A stretch of DNA of 64,000 nt from Vandiemenella viatica (GCA_031002005.1 JARYHS010008074.1:182366494-182430493), one strand, 5' to 3'; shown: positions 44,567-55,010, numbered from the stretch's first letter. Made by a program: numbers and translations. The notes: a model not told the origin generated them from the letters alone.

Positions 44567-44945
44567 CAGGGTGGTCAGAAATTCACTCATCGGCGGGTAA
44601 GGGCAGTGTTCGGGACGTTGCACTAAAGAAATAAATACTTGCACTAACGAAATAAATACAAAAAAATCTAGTAAAAGTCTTACCGTTTTTGAGTTATTCG
44701 CAGCTAATGTTGGCCAATAAGAGCGCTGCGCGAACGAATCCAAACAGCCTTCCACCGGCGGTGTTGCCAAGCGTACTCGAGGCATGCGACCGCCACAGAA
44801 AACGAAAAGAAAAATTCTCTTCGGAAGGGGGGATCGAACCCGCAACCTTCAGATTAAGAGTTTGCCGTCTTACCGACTACGCTGCCAAGGCATTACAACT
44901 TCTTTGTTTTTAGAAGCCACTAGGGCGGGAAGTCGGAGGTGGGGT
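44567..44945 (+). repeat. Mariner left TIR
   Basis: It pairs with 46652-47060. It includes the tRNA-like segment at 44822-44893 and an A-rich stretch; a duplicated CACTAA.GAAATAAATAC block (44624-44663) is unique to this copy. Confidence 0.85.
44822..44893 (-). other. tRNA-Lys-like sequence in the left mariner TIR
   Basis: On the minus strand it reads TTGGCAGCGTAGTCGGTAAG, then GCAAACTCTTAATCTGAAGG and GGTTGCGGGTTCGATCCCC. The first string resembles a box A, GGTTCGATCCC is a good box B, and CTCTTAA matches a tRNA-Lys(CTT) anticodon loop. Anticodon and T stems pair poorly, so it is tRNA-like rather than a gene. Transcription would point outwards. Confidence 0.7.
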
Positions 44946-45048
44946 TAAAGGACCATGCCAGAAGAAGTCTCGCAGTCGAACGCAATTTACTGATAAAGAC
45001 ACTGTCATCAATTTTCGTTTGAAGAGTACGCCGATATACATTTGACGT

Positions 45049-46157
45049 ATGGCGCTGCTGGACAAAACAGGGCAGGTTAAGATTTACACGACTCGATTTC
45101 CTAACTGTGTGATTCCATCGGCCAACACTTTTGTGTTGGTTGACAGAAGGTTGAGGGAGACGGGAAGTATTGTTATCCACAGGCCCGACGCCGGACGAAA
45201 TCGGTTCAGGCGGAGTGTAGGATTTGAAGACAATGTCCTGGAAATGATTGTTGATAATCCGAGGACAAGCTCTAGGGTCATTGCCAACGCATTGCAGATA
45301 TGTTCAATCTAAGTGATCCCTCAAATTCTCCGTTTAAATGCAGCCTTTCAGTAGGGTCATTTTTGTTGTTTTTTAATTACCAGGCCTCATATGCCACTGT
45401 TTTGGACGTCCTTCACGACGAAGGGTTACATCCCTTTCACTTTCAAAAGGTTCAAGATTTGGAGGAAGACGATTTTCCACTTCGAGTTCAGTTTTCACAG
45501 TGGTACCTGCAGCAATGTAACGATTATCCAAACTTTGAAAGGAAGGTGCTGTGGACGGATGAGGCGTGCTATACCAGGGAGAAGTGTTTTAATAGCCGAA
45601 ACAGCCACATCTGGGATGTCGAAAATCCGCATGCAATTTTTGTCAAGTCATACCAACACAAATTTAGTGTTAACATTTGGGCGGGTATTTTGGGTGAGTT
45701 TATACTAGGCCCTGTTCTACGTCCGCAACGTTTAAATGGCGCTTCTTATTTAGCATTTCATGAAAACGTCCTTCTGTTGTACTTAGAAGACGTTCCTTTG
45801 GCAATTCGTAATGACATGTGGTTTCAACATGATGGCGCGCCGCCGCATTTTGCAGTACCGGTACGTCAACACTTAGATGCATTGTATCCTAACAGGTGGA
45901 TTGGTCGAGGAGGCCCAATTCACTGGCCAGCTCGGTCACCAGACAATAACCCGTTGGATTTTTATCTCTGGGGAGCTGTCAAGGCCATTGTTTATGAGAC
46001 TGAAGTAGAAACAGAGGAAGAACTTTTGGCTAGGATAATTCTAGCTTTTGATGAAATTAGAGAAAGTTACAATTTTGGAAGACTCGCAAATTCAGTAACT
46101 CAGCGTTGTCGTGCCGGTATTGCAGTTGAGGGAGGACATTTTGAGCAGTTGCTGTAA
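45049..46157 (+). pseudogene. Mariner-type transposase, copy 1
   Basis: The N-terminal helix-turn-helix part is at 45049-45312 (TTRFPNCVIPSANTFVLVDR, FEDNVLEMIVDNPRTSSRVI) and the catalytic part is in another frame at 45300-46157. Catalytic Asp residues appear in LWTDEACYTRE (45558), WFQHDGAPPHF (45831) and ARSPDNNPLDFYLWG (45942), giving 36 residues between the last two (DD36D by my count). The protein would cut and paste the element at TA sites. One frameshift near 45300-45390 separates the DNA-binding and catalytic parts. The catalytic domain looks complete. Confidence 0.88.
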
Positions 46158-46513
46158 AATGTAAGGACCTGTATTTTTTTGTTATTGTTGTTTATTGGGA
46201 TACATTTTTTACTACGTTTACTGTTGCGGGTTGACGCTTATTGTAAGTAAATCCCTGTTGGCTTTCAATTGCCCCAAAAGCACCAAGGTCTGAACCCCTC
46301 CTTCCCCGAGTCAAGCCCCCCCCCCCCAAACCAAATCCTAGCCCCCCCAAAACAAAATCCTGGATCCTAACACGTTACCAAAATCCAAAATATACAACTT
46401 GTTTGAATAAGAACAGACTTTTTGCAGCAATAAAAATGTTGTGATCGAAATCTAGTGAAATACGATTACATGGTATAAAAGAAGCTTCTTTGCAACGAAT
46501 AAATTAAGTTTAC

Positions 46514-46556
<43 letters not shown>

Positions 46557-46651
46557 TGCCAGTAACTAAACGGTTTTTGTACAAAAATTAAAGATTAATC
46601 TAGCAAGCAGATCAACTAATTAAATAACAATTCCCATAAAAAAGAATTCTC

Positions 46652-47060
46652 TAGCCCCACCACCGACTTCCCGAATAATGTCGCGGATTACCGATCAATT
46701 CCGAATACGAACAAACAGTCCGCCCTAGTGGCTTCTAAAAACAAGGAAATTCTAGTGCCTTGGCAGCGCAGTCAGTAAGACGGCAAACTCTCAATCTGAA
46801 GGTTGCGGGTTCGATCCCCACTTCTGAAGAGCGTTTTTCTTTTCGTTTTCTTTGGCGGTCGCATGCCTCGAGTACGCTTGGCAACAGCGCCTGTGGAAGG
46901 CTGTTTGAATTCGCCCGCGCAACGCTCTTATTGGCCAACTTTAGCTGCGTATAACTCAAAAACGGTACGACTTTTATTAGATTTTTTTGTATTTATTTCG
47001 TTAGTGCAACGTCCCGAACACTGCCCTTACCCGCCGATGAGTGAATTTCTGACCACCCTG
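46652..47060 (-). repeat. Mariner right TIR
   Basis: Inverse of the left TIR, with an insertion of about 50 bases (46674-46722). It contains the tRNA-like segment at 46757-46829 on the plus strand. Confidence 0.85.
46757..46829 (+). other. tRNA-Lys-like sequence in the right mariner TIR
   Basis: It reads TTGGCAGCGCAGTCAGTAAG, GCAAACTCTCAATCTGAAGG and GGTTGCGGGTTCGATCCCC. Box B is intact; the anticodon loop is CTCTCAA here instead of CTCTTAA. Oriented outward, mirroring the left copy. Confidence 0.7.
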
Positions 47061-47154
47061 TATATTAGTAAGAAGGGACATTAGTATTAAGTTTCGTTTT
47101 GGAGTAGTTAAGTTTCTAGCATTTAAGTAAGTAAGAATTCATTTCATTGTAACC

Positions 47155-48843
47155 ATGAAGTTGCTTAAGCAAGAATATTCTTTCCTTACAATATTTATGG
47201 GAGTTGCGCAGGTGCAAATGTTTGTAGTACGCCCTCACAAGCGGCGTCAATTTTTCTAAAGGAGCTAACGTGGTAGAACCAGTTTCCATTGGACCATTCT
47301 TGCGCAATATGATTTTAGTGAATTACGGAATCATAGTGCGCAACTAGAAAACATTTTTGGGATTTTAGAGCAAATATTTGAAAAGAAACCCTTCCATTAT
47401 GACGAAATCACGCATACAATTGCGGATAGTTTGCGAGTAGTGTATCAAGCTTTGTGTCAAGAGTTTCGGGATTTAATCGATCTCCTCCCAAGAGAGGGCG
47501 ATCAACCAAAACGAGCTTTATTCAATTTGGGGGGTCCATATTACGTTATGCCTTTGGAACCCTCACAGAAGATGATTTGGAGCAATTGCAGAAACGACTA
47601 GACACTTTAGAGTAATCTGATGATGATGTGCGCATGAGTCTGTCGAAACAGCTAATTTTAACCACAAATTTGGAAGCCGCAATTACTAATAATACTGCTT
47701 CTATAAGGAAGCTTGCGGATGCGTTATTGCAAAAGCAAGTGAGCTATAGGTTGCCATGAACCACAATCTTAAGGAAATTGAGGCGTTTTTTGTTAAGCAT
47801 TTGTATAGCACGCAGATTTTGCAACAGTTGGTAATGGCAGTAACTAATACACACACTAAATTAACACGGTTAAGAATAGCTCTGATGCAAGCTGCTGCGG
47901 GTAAACTTAGCGATGTGCTCTTAGGCCCGAAAGCTTACCTGCAGTATCTGCAACTAATCCAGAAACAATTAGGCACCGAGTGGTTCATGTTGTTCCTTGT
48001 ACACTAGAGAATATACATAGGTACTATCCGGTAGCAACAGTTAATGTGGCATTGATGGGGCAAAATTTGAGGGTAGTAATAGACATAACCTATAGGCTCT
48101 GCCGATTCTATTTTGATCGGTATGACATTAACACATTTCCGATTTTCTGGGAGCAGACTCACCACCATATTAGGTGGGCGACCCATGATATACTGTTAAT
48201 TAGTAAGAATCAGCAATCCTACACTGTGTTAAATTATAACGACTTAGGCAGATGCAAAAAATCCATCGTTACCATTTGTCCGATGATAACGTTACTGGAC
48301 CGTGGTGTAACCAGTTGTGAGGCATCAATGTTTTTTTCTGATGACTTTTCGGAGCAATGTCGACGTTAAATTATATTGTTACATAGGTCGTATTTGGCAC
48401 CATTGAGAAACAATTGGATTTTTGCTATGCCTAAGCCAACTGGCATAACCGTAACATGCTGGGAAGACCAGATGCAGACGCATGTCAGCATAATAGAATT
48501 ACGAGGGGCTGGTATAATTGGTAATGTAACTCATTGTCAGTTTATAGGGCAGAACTTTATCATTCCTCCTATCCATAGATCTTCCACGATGTATAACCTT
48601 GAAGTTCCAAAATACTACCTTCCAAAATTTAATAGGAGTATCTACCACAGCCATAAGCTTGTAGAATTAAATAAAACTGATCCAAACATACTCAATACAG
48701 AGATTGAGAAACATCTGAGGCAGTCTCAAGACTCCATTAAATATAACCAGATATTAGCAGCAGTGGAGACCCAAATTCAATCACAAGGAAAACATAAGTT
48801 ATTATAAGTACCATAAGTTTAAGCAGCATTGTAGGAGTATCTA
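47155..48843 (+). pseudogene. Gypsy env-like gene, 5' and central part, copy 1
   Basis: A gene after pol starts at ATG 47155 with a hydrophobic N-terminus that could be a signal peptide. Near 47505-47520 is a basic cleavage-like site followed by a Gly/Phe/Leu-rich stretch, then a heptad-like helical region (47570-47900); this layout resembles the F-type fusion proteins of insect errantiviruses and baculoviruses. Long frames at 47756-48007, 47980-48369 and 48376-48807 continue the ectodomain with many Cys and Asn. Breaks: stop and frameshift near 47345, a shift near 47530, further shifts near 47990 and 48369, then the Tc1 insertion. Non-functional. Confidence 0.75.
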
Positions 48844-50270
48844 CACTCCTGGAAATTGAAATAAGAACTCCGTGAATATATTGTCCCAGGAATGGGAAAC
48901 TTTATATACACAGTTCCTGGGGTCAGATACAACACATGATCACACAGACAGAACCATAGGCACATAGACACAGGCAACAGAGCATGCACAATGTCGGCAC
49001 TAGTACCGTGTATATCCTCCTTTCGCAGCAATGCAGGCTGCAATTCTCCCATGGAGACGATCGTAGAGGTGCTGGATGTAGTCCTGTGGAACGGCATGCC
49101 AAGCCATTTCCACCTGGCGCCTCAGCTGGACCAGCGTTCGTGCTGGACGTGCAGACCGCGTGAGACGACGTTTCATCCAGTCCCAAACATGCTCAATGGG
49201 GTACAGATCCGGAGATCTCGCTGGCCAGGATAGTTGACTTACACCTTCTAGAGCACGGTGGGTGGCACGGGATACATGTGGACATGCATTAGTCCTGTTG
49301 GAACAGCATGTTCCCTTGCCGGTCTAGGAATGGTAGAACGATGGGTTCGATGACGGTTTGAATGTACCGTGCACTGTTCAGTGTCCCCTCGACGATCACC
49401 AGAGGTGTACGGCCAGTGTAGGAGATCGCTCCCCACACCATGATGCCGGGTGTTGGCCCTGTGTGCTGCCTCGGTCGTATGCAGTCCTGATTGTGGCGCT
49501 CACCTGCACGGCGCCAAACACGCATACGACCATCATTGGCACCAAGGCAGAAGCGACTCTCATCACTGAAGACGACACGTCTCCATTCGTCCCTCCATAC
49601 ACGCCTGTCGCGACACCACTGGAGGCGGGCTGCACGATGTTGGGGCGTGAGCGGAAGACGACCTAACGGTGCGCGGGACCGTAGCCCAGCTTCATGGAGA
49701 CGGTTGCGAATGGTCCTCTCTGATACCCCAGGAGCAACAGTGTCCCTAATTTGCCGGGAAGTGGCGGTGCGGTCCCCTATGGCACTGCGTAGGATGCGAC
49801 GGTCTTGGCGTGCGTCCGTGCGTCGCTGCTGTCCGGACCCAGGTCGACGGGCACGTGCATCTTCCGCCGACCACTGGCGACAACATCGATGTACTGTGGA
49901 GACCTCGTGCTCAACATGTTGAGCAATTTGGCGGTACGTCCACCCAGCCTCCCGCATGCCCACTATACGCCCTCGCTCAAAGTCCGTCAACTGCACATAC
50001 GGTTCACGTACACGCTGTCGCGGCATGCTACCAGTGTTAAAGACTGAGATGGAGCTCCGAATGCCACGGCAAACTGGCTGACACTGACTGCGACGGTGCC
50101 CAACCGCTGCGCAGCTAGCGCCCTTCGACGGCCAACACTGCTGTTCCTGGTGTGTCCGCTGTGCCGTGCGTTTGATCATTGCTTGTACAGCCCTCTCGTA
50201 GTGTCCGGAGCAAGTATGGTGGGTCTTACACACCGGCGTCAATGTGTTCTTATTTCAATTTCCAGGAGTG
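48844..50270 (-). mobile_element. Tc1-like transposon inserted in env (1427 bp)
   Basis: The ends CACTCCTGGAAATTGAAATAAGAAC are inverted and near-perfect, between TA dinucleotides (48842-48843 and 50271-50272). It carries one transposase gene on the minus strand. The corresponding place in the second unit lies beyond the window, so it is unknown whether copy 2 has it. Confidence 0.93.
49000..50026 (-). pseudogene. Tc1-like transposase, one frameshift from intact
   Basis: It starts at ATG 50026-50024 (MPRQRVREPYVQLTDFERGR), preceding the helix-turn-helix (YRQIAQHVEHEVSTVHRCCR) and a second DNA-binding part with RTIRNRLHEAGLRSRAPLGR. Catalytic residues: Asp in VVFSDESRF (49562), Asp in MLFQQD (49292), Glu in YPIEHVWD (49192), with 32 residues between the last two by my count. 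A single extra base at 49290-49291 turns the codon after the second Asp into TAA; beyond it the frame continues to a stop at 49000. Full length is about 341 residues, normal for Tc1. It cuts and reinserts the element at TA. Confidence 0.9.
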
Positions 50271-50272
50271 TA

Positions 50273-50694
50273 TTATTATTGTACTGATATTGTACTTGTA
50301 CCGGCGTTATTCCGGCCAAGTAGCAAGGTTTAATGCTGAAGTGGCCATACTAATGGCGGCACAGATTCTTGTTGACGTTTCTGGGTCGTCGCGTAACGCT
50401 GACGCTAGTGAAAGCAGAGATTCACACATGTAGAAGGCTATGATTAGTCATGTAGCTGTAATCACTATTGTTATTATGTGTATGTCATATGGGAACACAC
50501 TTTAATAATTGTTTATGTCTTCAGGATTGGACACCTGGATCTAGCAGAATGGGTTGGCTTATTATTTCTCTTTGTTGTGTATATCTTTGTAAACTGGGAA
50601 GTACAGTCCACAACTGCGGTCCACAAGCTTAATGTAAAAATGAGATATGGAGTGACGCGATAGCGGAGTAACGCTGTTTTGGTCGGTGGGAGTG
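50273..50694 (+). pseudogene. Env 3' part with hydrophobic segments and polypurine tract, copy 1
   Basis: Downstream of the Tc1 insertion, two hydrophobic segments can be read (near 50445-50490, HVAVITIVIMCMS, and near 50545-50610, WVGLLFLFVVYIFVNW), candidates for the transmembrane anchor of Env. Stops occur between them. The string GGTCGGTGGGAGTG just before the 3' LTR is the likely polypurine tract. Confidence 0.55.
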
Positions 50695-51264
50695 TGTCAG
50701 AGGCGTAAATGAATAATAAATAAATGATTAATTCAATGGAAATATGGCATAAGGCGTTGGCTGATGCGGGCTTGCATCACGACGCGGCTTGGGAAACCAG
50801 GTCGCTAGAATTGCTGATCGAGGATCGCTGACCGAGCGGGGCCACGCACGCAAGCAACACCTGCAGGACAATGAGGGCAGCGAGGTTTCTTAATAGCTAA
50901 TCGCTAGTTGCTAGTCACTTGAACTTGTCATTCGGGACTGACACATACACCTCGGACACGACCACCGCCCCCGCACTACGCCGCTATCTTGCCAATACTT
51001 CCGTTAGTCAGAAACAGCAGTAGTACCTGTCGCGGTGTGGACCGTACCTTCCGGGTGTAACTTATTTGTAGCTTCTACGAATAAACGCACAGTACATCAC
51101 AGTATGTCTTATTCTTGTAGTAGCGCTAGGACCCTCTCTGCCGTCTAGGCGGCCGGTGTCAGACCTGATTATTCAAGAGAGCGGCCTGAGCAAGTCCACT
51201 CTCACCACTCGCCTTCCTGACTACTGACGGGACCTGCATGTATACTGCAGAAACGTCCCGTACA
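50695..51264 (+). repeat. 3' LTR of gypsy copy 1
   Basis: TGTCAGAGGCG to CGTCCCGTACA, 570 bp. It ends against ATATGACTATTTACTG, the continuation of Helitron X. Confidence 0.9.
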
Positions 51265-51790
51265 ATATGACTATTTACTGTATAAGCGAAGTGACACTCA
51301 CAATTCAACAACGATATTATTGCCGCAAAATAGCAGTGAGCAGAGATATTAGAAATACAGAGAGCAGGGAAAAAAATTAATGCAAGGAAATTATATGTCA
51401 CAAAGTTACAATTAGTATGTTCGTTTAAATTTACATACCGAGCGGGGCGGTGTAACGGTTAGCGTTCTCACCTCGCATTCGGGATGACGGCGGTTCGAAT
51501 CCCCATCCGGGCATCCAGATTTGGGTTTTCCATGGTTTCCCCGAATCATTCCAGGCAAATGCCGGGATGCTTCCTTCAAAAGGCCATGGCCGAATTCCTT
51601 CCCATTCCTTGTCCCCATCCTTGCCCCCCATCCTTTCCCGTCTCTAAAAGACCTCGATGTTAAAAAGAGACGTAAAGCAGTTGCAAAAAAAAAAAAAAGA
51701 TTAAAAAAAAAATTTACATATTGCTTTTTATTTATCTACGACAACCAGATGCAAAAATTCATCTAAGGTGAAGGGTATTCTATATTTACG
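51265..51790 (+). mobile_element. Helitron family X, continuation, with SINE inside
   Basis: Reverse complement of about 3530 down to 3290 (for example GCAGTGAGCAGAGATATTAGAAATAC and ACAACCAGATGCAAAAATTCAT). Interrupted by the SINE at 51438-51709 and then lost in the gap, where its 3' end must lie. Confidence 0.8.
51438..51709 (+). mobile_element. tRNA-derived SINE, copy 3
   Basis: The head CCGAGCGGGGCGGTGTAACGG precedes box B GGTTCGAATCCCC, the conserved body follows, and an A-rich tail ends it. An 11-bp perfect target duplication AAATTTACATA flanks it (51427-51437 and 51710-51720). Helitron X at 3348-3358 shows the empty site. Confidence 0.92.
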
Positions 51791-52790
51791 NNNNNNNNNN
51801 NNNNNNNNNNNNNNNNNNNNNNNNNNNNNNNNNNNNNNNNNNNNNNNNNNNNNNNNNNNNNNNNNNNNNNNNNNNNNNNNNNNNNNNNNNNNNNNNNNNN
51901 NNNNNNNNNNNNNNNNNNNNNNNNNNNNNNNNNNNNNNNNNNNNNNNNNNNNNNNNNNNNNNNNNNNNNNNNNNNNNNNNNNNNNNNNNNNNNNNNNNNN
52001 NNNNNNNNNNNNNNNNNNNNNNNNNNNNNNNNNNNNNNNNNNNNNNNNNNNNNNNNNNNNNNNNNNNNNNNNNNNNNNNNNNNNNNNNNNNNNNNNNNNN
52101 NNNNNNNNNNNNNNNNNNNNNNNNNNNNNNNNNNNNNNNNNNNNNNNNNNNNNNNNNNNNNNNNNNNNNNNNNNNNNNNNNNNNNNNNNNNNNNNNNNNN
52201 NNNNNNNNNNNNNNNNNNNNNNNNNNNNNNNNNNNNNNNNNNNNNNNNNNNNNNNNNNNNNNNNNNNNNNNNNNNNNNNNNNNNNNNNNNNNNNNNNNNN
52301 NNNNNNNNNNNNNNNNNNNNNNNNNNNNNNNNNNNNNNNNNNNNNNNNNNNNNNNNNNNNNNNNNNNNNNNNNNNNNNNNNNNNNNNNNNNNNNNNNNNN
52401 NNNNNNNNNNNNNNNNNNNNNNNNNNNNNNNNNNNNNNNNNNNNNNNNNNNNNNNNNNNNNNNNNNNNNNNNNNNNNNNNNNNNNNNNNNNNNNNNNNNN
52501 NNNNNNNNNNNNNNNNNNNNNNNNNNNNNNNNNNNNNNNNNNNNNNNNNNNNNNNNNNNNNNNNNNNNNNNNNNNNNNNNNNNNNNNNNNNNNNNNNNNN
52601 NNNNNNNNNNNNNNNNNNNNNNNNNNNNNNNNNNNNNNNNNNNNNNNNNNNNNNNNNNNNNNNNNNNNNNNNNNNNNNNNNNNNNNNNNNNNNNNNNNNN
52701 NNNNNNNNNNNNNNNNNNNNNNNNNNNNNNNNNNNNNNNNNNNNNNNNNNNNNNNNNNNNNNNNNNNNNNNNNNNNNNNNNNNNNNNNNN
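51791..52790. other. Assembly gap, exactly 1000 N
   Basis: Placeholder gap. It separates the two ~16.2-kb units and hides the end of Helitron X and the junction, which is critical for judging whether the duplication is real. Confidence 0.98.
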
Positions 52791-52856
52791 GGGAATAAAT
52801 AAGGGCACGGGTAAATCTACGCTAACTATACCGGGCAACGCCGGGAACTCCGCTAG
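52791..52856 (+). mobile_element. Helitron 1 tail, second unit
   Basis: Near-identical to 36598-36663, including the hairpin CCGGGCAACGCCGGG and terminal CTAG at 52853-52856. Confidence 0.85.
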
Positions 52857-53853
52857 TATTCTTTATAAAGAGGAGAAGTAGTACAAGAAAGGAGAAAATT
52901 GGTGTCTATGCATATTACTACCAGAACTTGTATTCAATCACAATTAAATTCCCTTATCATTCTTCCTAATAAATGAAGGCTTTTGAAACAACTTCTACTA
53001 TCTACCCAAAGTGTCCTGCTCAACTGTTTACTGTCGAAATGTTATTCTAAGGTATTTACACTTCACGTCTTCAACAAGTAATTCCTTCTACACCCTAGAA
53101 TCATAGATAGTCTTTACTTTTTTATCTGCATATGTAGAAAGCTGATACTTCTTAGCATTTATCTTCATTTTATGTGTGGTTACTCAACTACTCTAGAAAA
53201 TTCTTTACCTATTCAGGTCTGTCCAGTGATAATCCTATTAAGTAGCATACACAAACAGTATAACTTCTGACTGCAAGCCATTAATGAAAATATTAACTAG
53301 AATAACTAACAACAATGATCCAATGTGTGAGTGGAGACTTCACCAGAGTCAGCTGTCGAAACGTTATGTTTCTACAACACCATCCGGCTGGATACCCGAG
53401 AGGATTTTATTGCAACAATGATCCATGTGGCACTCCCATTTTAAAGTTCACCCAATTTCATAGTGCATATACTCTTATCTGATTACCTTTTAAGAATTCC
53501 TCCACCCAGAAAGTCACTTTTTTATCCACTTTAAAGGTTTTTATCTTAGTTACTACTGTTTTATGGATCTCTCTCTATATAAGTTTAGATTCCTAATCGG
53601 GGGGAGAGGGGGTGCATTAAGTTACTTCACCACTCTAGTGCAGGATGACCTTACTCTACACGATCGGGATTACTGTGTCTCCGTCAGAGCCTCTACATTC
53701 TAACATCATGTACTTAGTGAATTTCCTCTGAAATGTCATTGTCAGTTTCAAAAATTAGGAATTTGTCATTTAATAATTAAACTGTGGCTGAAGAGGAGAG
53801 GAGGCATGAGAAGTTTTCTTTTAGTAGACACTTGGCTTCCCTTGTCTATCTCA
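52857..53853 (-). pseudogene. LINE remnant, second unit
   Basis: Matches 36664-37655 almost base for base, including the 90-bp insert with its 13-bp duplication. Confidence 0.75.
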
Positions 53854-54438
53854 TCCCCTGATATAAAACGCTAAGTCTGGAGTCTGCGTATGTCGTCTAT
53901 ACCTATTCGCTAAAGATTGGTCACGTGCCAGCCCTCACTCGCCAATCAACAGCCACCATATTACATTAATTCCATCATCTTGCTTTTCGTTTATTTACAA
54001 CTAGACACAGAAATTCATGTAAGCAGAAAGGGATTCAATATTTACGCTATTAAATCTGTATCAGTTATAAGGACTAGGTTAAACCTTAACCTAAGAATTT
54101 TTTGGGCAGACAGTAAGAAACAATGAAGTTTATTAAAAATTCGGAGAAACGTAATACAAAATGTCAAATAAATAACAGTTATCCGTTTTTGAAATTATAG
54201 TATCTGTCATCTAAAGTAAAATGATTTATTTATGCAAAATCCTAACCAAATACTCTGATAATCTAACGAGAGTAACATATTCATATAACGAAAGATATCA
54301 TTAAAATGACTTATTTGTTTCTCCTTATAAACTTTTCCACAATAAATTCCTACTACCATTATATATGATACCTTTAGTTTGTGATACATGTGTTAGCTAT
54401 TAAATGAGATTTTAGTAGATTTAAATCATCAAGGATAG
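53854..54438 (+). mobile_element. Helitron family X 5' part, second unit
   Basis: It begins TCCCCTGATATAAAACGC and ends AAGGATAG at the gypsy LTR, as in the first unit. Confidence 0.8.
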
Positions 54439-55010
54439 TGTCAGGGGCGTAAATGAATAATAAATAAATCATTGATTCAACGGAAATATGGCATAAGGCG
54501 TTGGCTGATGCGGGCTTGCATCACGACGCGGCTTGAGAAACCAGGTCGCTAGAATTGCTGATCGAGGATCGCTGACCGAGCGGGGCGACGCATGCAAGCA
54601 ACGCCTGCAGGACAATGAGGGCAGCGAGGTTTCTTGAAGCTAATCGCTAGTTGCTAGTCACTTGAACTTGTTATTCGGGATTGACACATACGTCTCGGGC
54701 ACGGCCACCGCCCCCGCGCTACGCCGCTATATTGCCAATACTTCCGTTAGTCAGAAACAGCAGTAGTACCTGTCGCGGTGTGGACGTACCTTCCGGGTGT
54801 AACTTACTTGTAGCTTCTACGAATAAATGCACAGTACATCACAGTACATCTTATTCTTGTAGTAGCGCTAGGACCCTCTCTGCCGTCTAGGCGACCGGTG
54901 TCAGACCTGATTAATCAAGACAGCGGCCTGAGCAAGTAAATCCACTCTCACCACTCGCCTTCCTGACTACTGACGGGACCTGCACGTATACTGCAGAAAC
55001 GTCCCGTACA
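54439..55010 (+). repeat. 5' LTR of gypsy copy 2
   Basis: 572 bp, TGTCAGGGGCG to CGTCCCGTACA. Closest to the 5' LTR of copy 1. The primer-binding region follows at 55011. Confidence 0.9.

Larger units (their letters stand above)
44567..47060 (+). mobile_element. Mariner-type transposon with ~0.4-kb TIRs, copy 1
   Basis: The ends CAGGGTGGTCAGAAATTCACTC and their inverse lie between TA dinucleotides (44565-44566 and 47061-47062). The terminal inverted repeats extend about 380 bp on the left (44567-44945) and 410 bp on the right (46652-47060, with an extra ~50 bases). Between them is a broken transposase and a low-complexity region with a poly-C run (46316-46328) and a long poly-T (46518-46555). 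The same insertion is in copy 2, so it predates the duplication. Confidence 0.9.
38241..51264 (+). mobile_element. Env-bearing Ty3/gypsy retrotransposon, copy 1 (13.0 kb with insertions)
   Basis: LTRs at 38241-38803 and 50695-51264 (TGTCAG...GTACA) enclose gag, protease, RT, RNase H, integrase and env in that order. The target copy at 3530 shows the uninterrupted Helitron X sequence (AAGGATATGACT); here it reads AAGGATAG before and ATATGACT after, so the 4-bp duplication is ATAG/ATAT. Removing the nested mariner (44567-47060) and Tc1 (48844-50270) leaves about 9.1 kb. Every gene has stops or frameshifts, so it cannot move on its own. The gypsy clade is unresolved; one CCHC knuckle in Gag and an F-type Env are seen. 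Confidence 0.92.

Noticed and set aside
44822..44893. Genuine tRNA-Lys gene
   Set aside because: Anticodon and T stems do not pair well, and it lies inside a transposon terminal repeat with an inverted twin.
49358..50047. Plus-strand frames opposite the Tc1 transposase
   Set aside because: Shadow frames in GC-rich coding DNA; the minus strand carries the recognisable transposase.
51768..52838. 344- and 350-codon frames across the second N run
   Set aside because: Same artefact; almost all residues are undefined.
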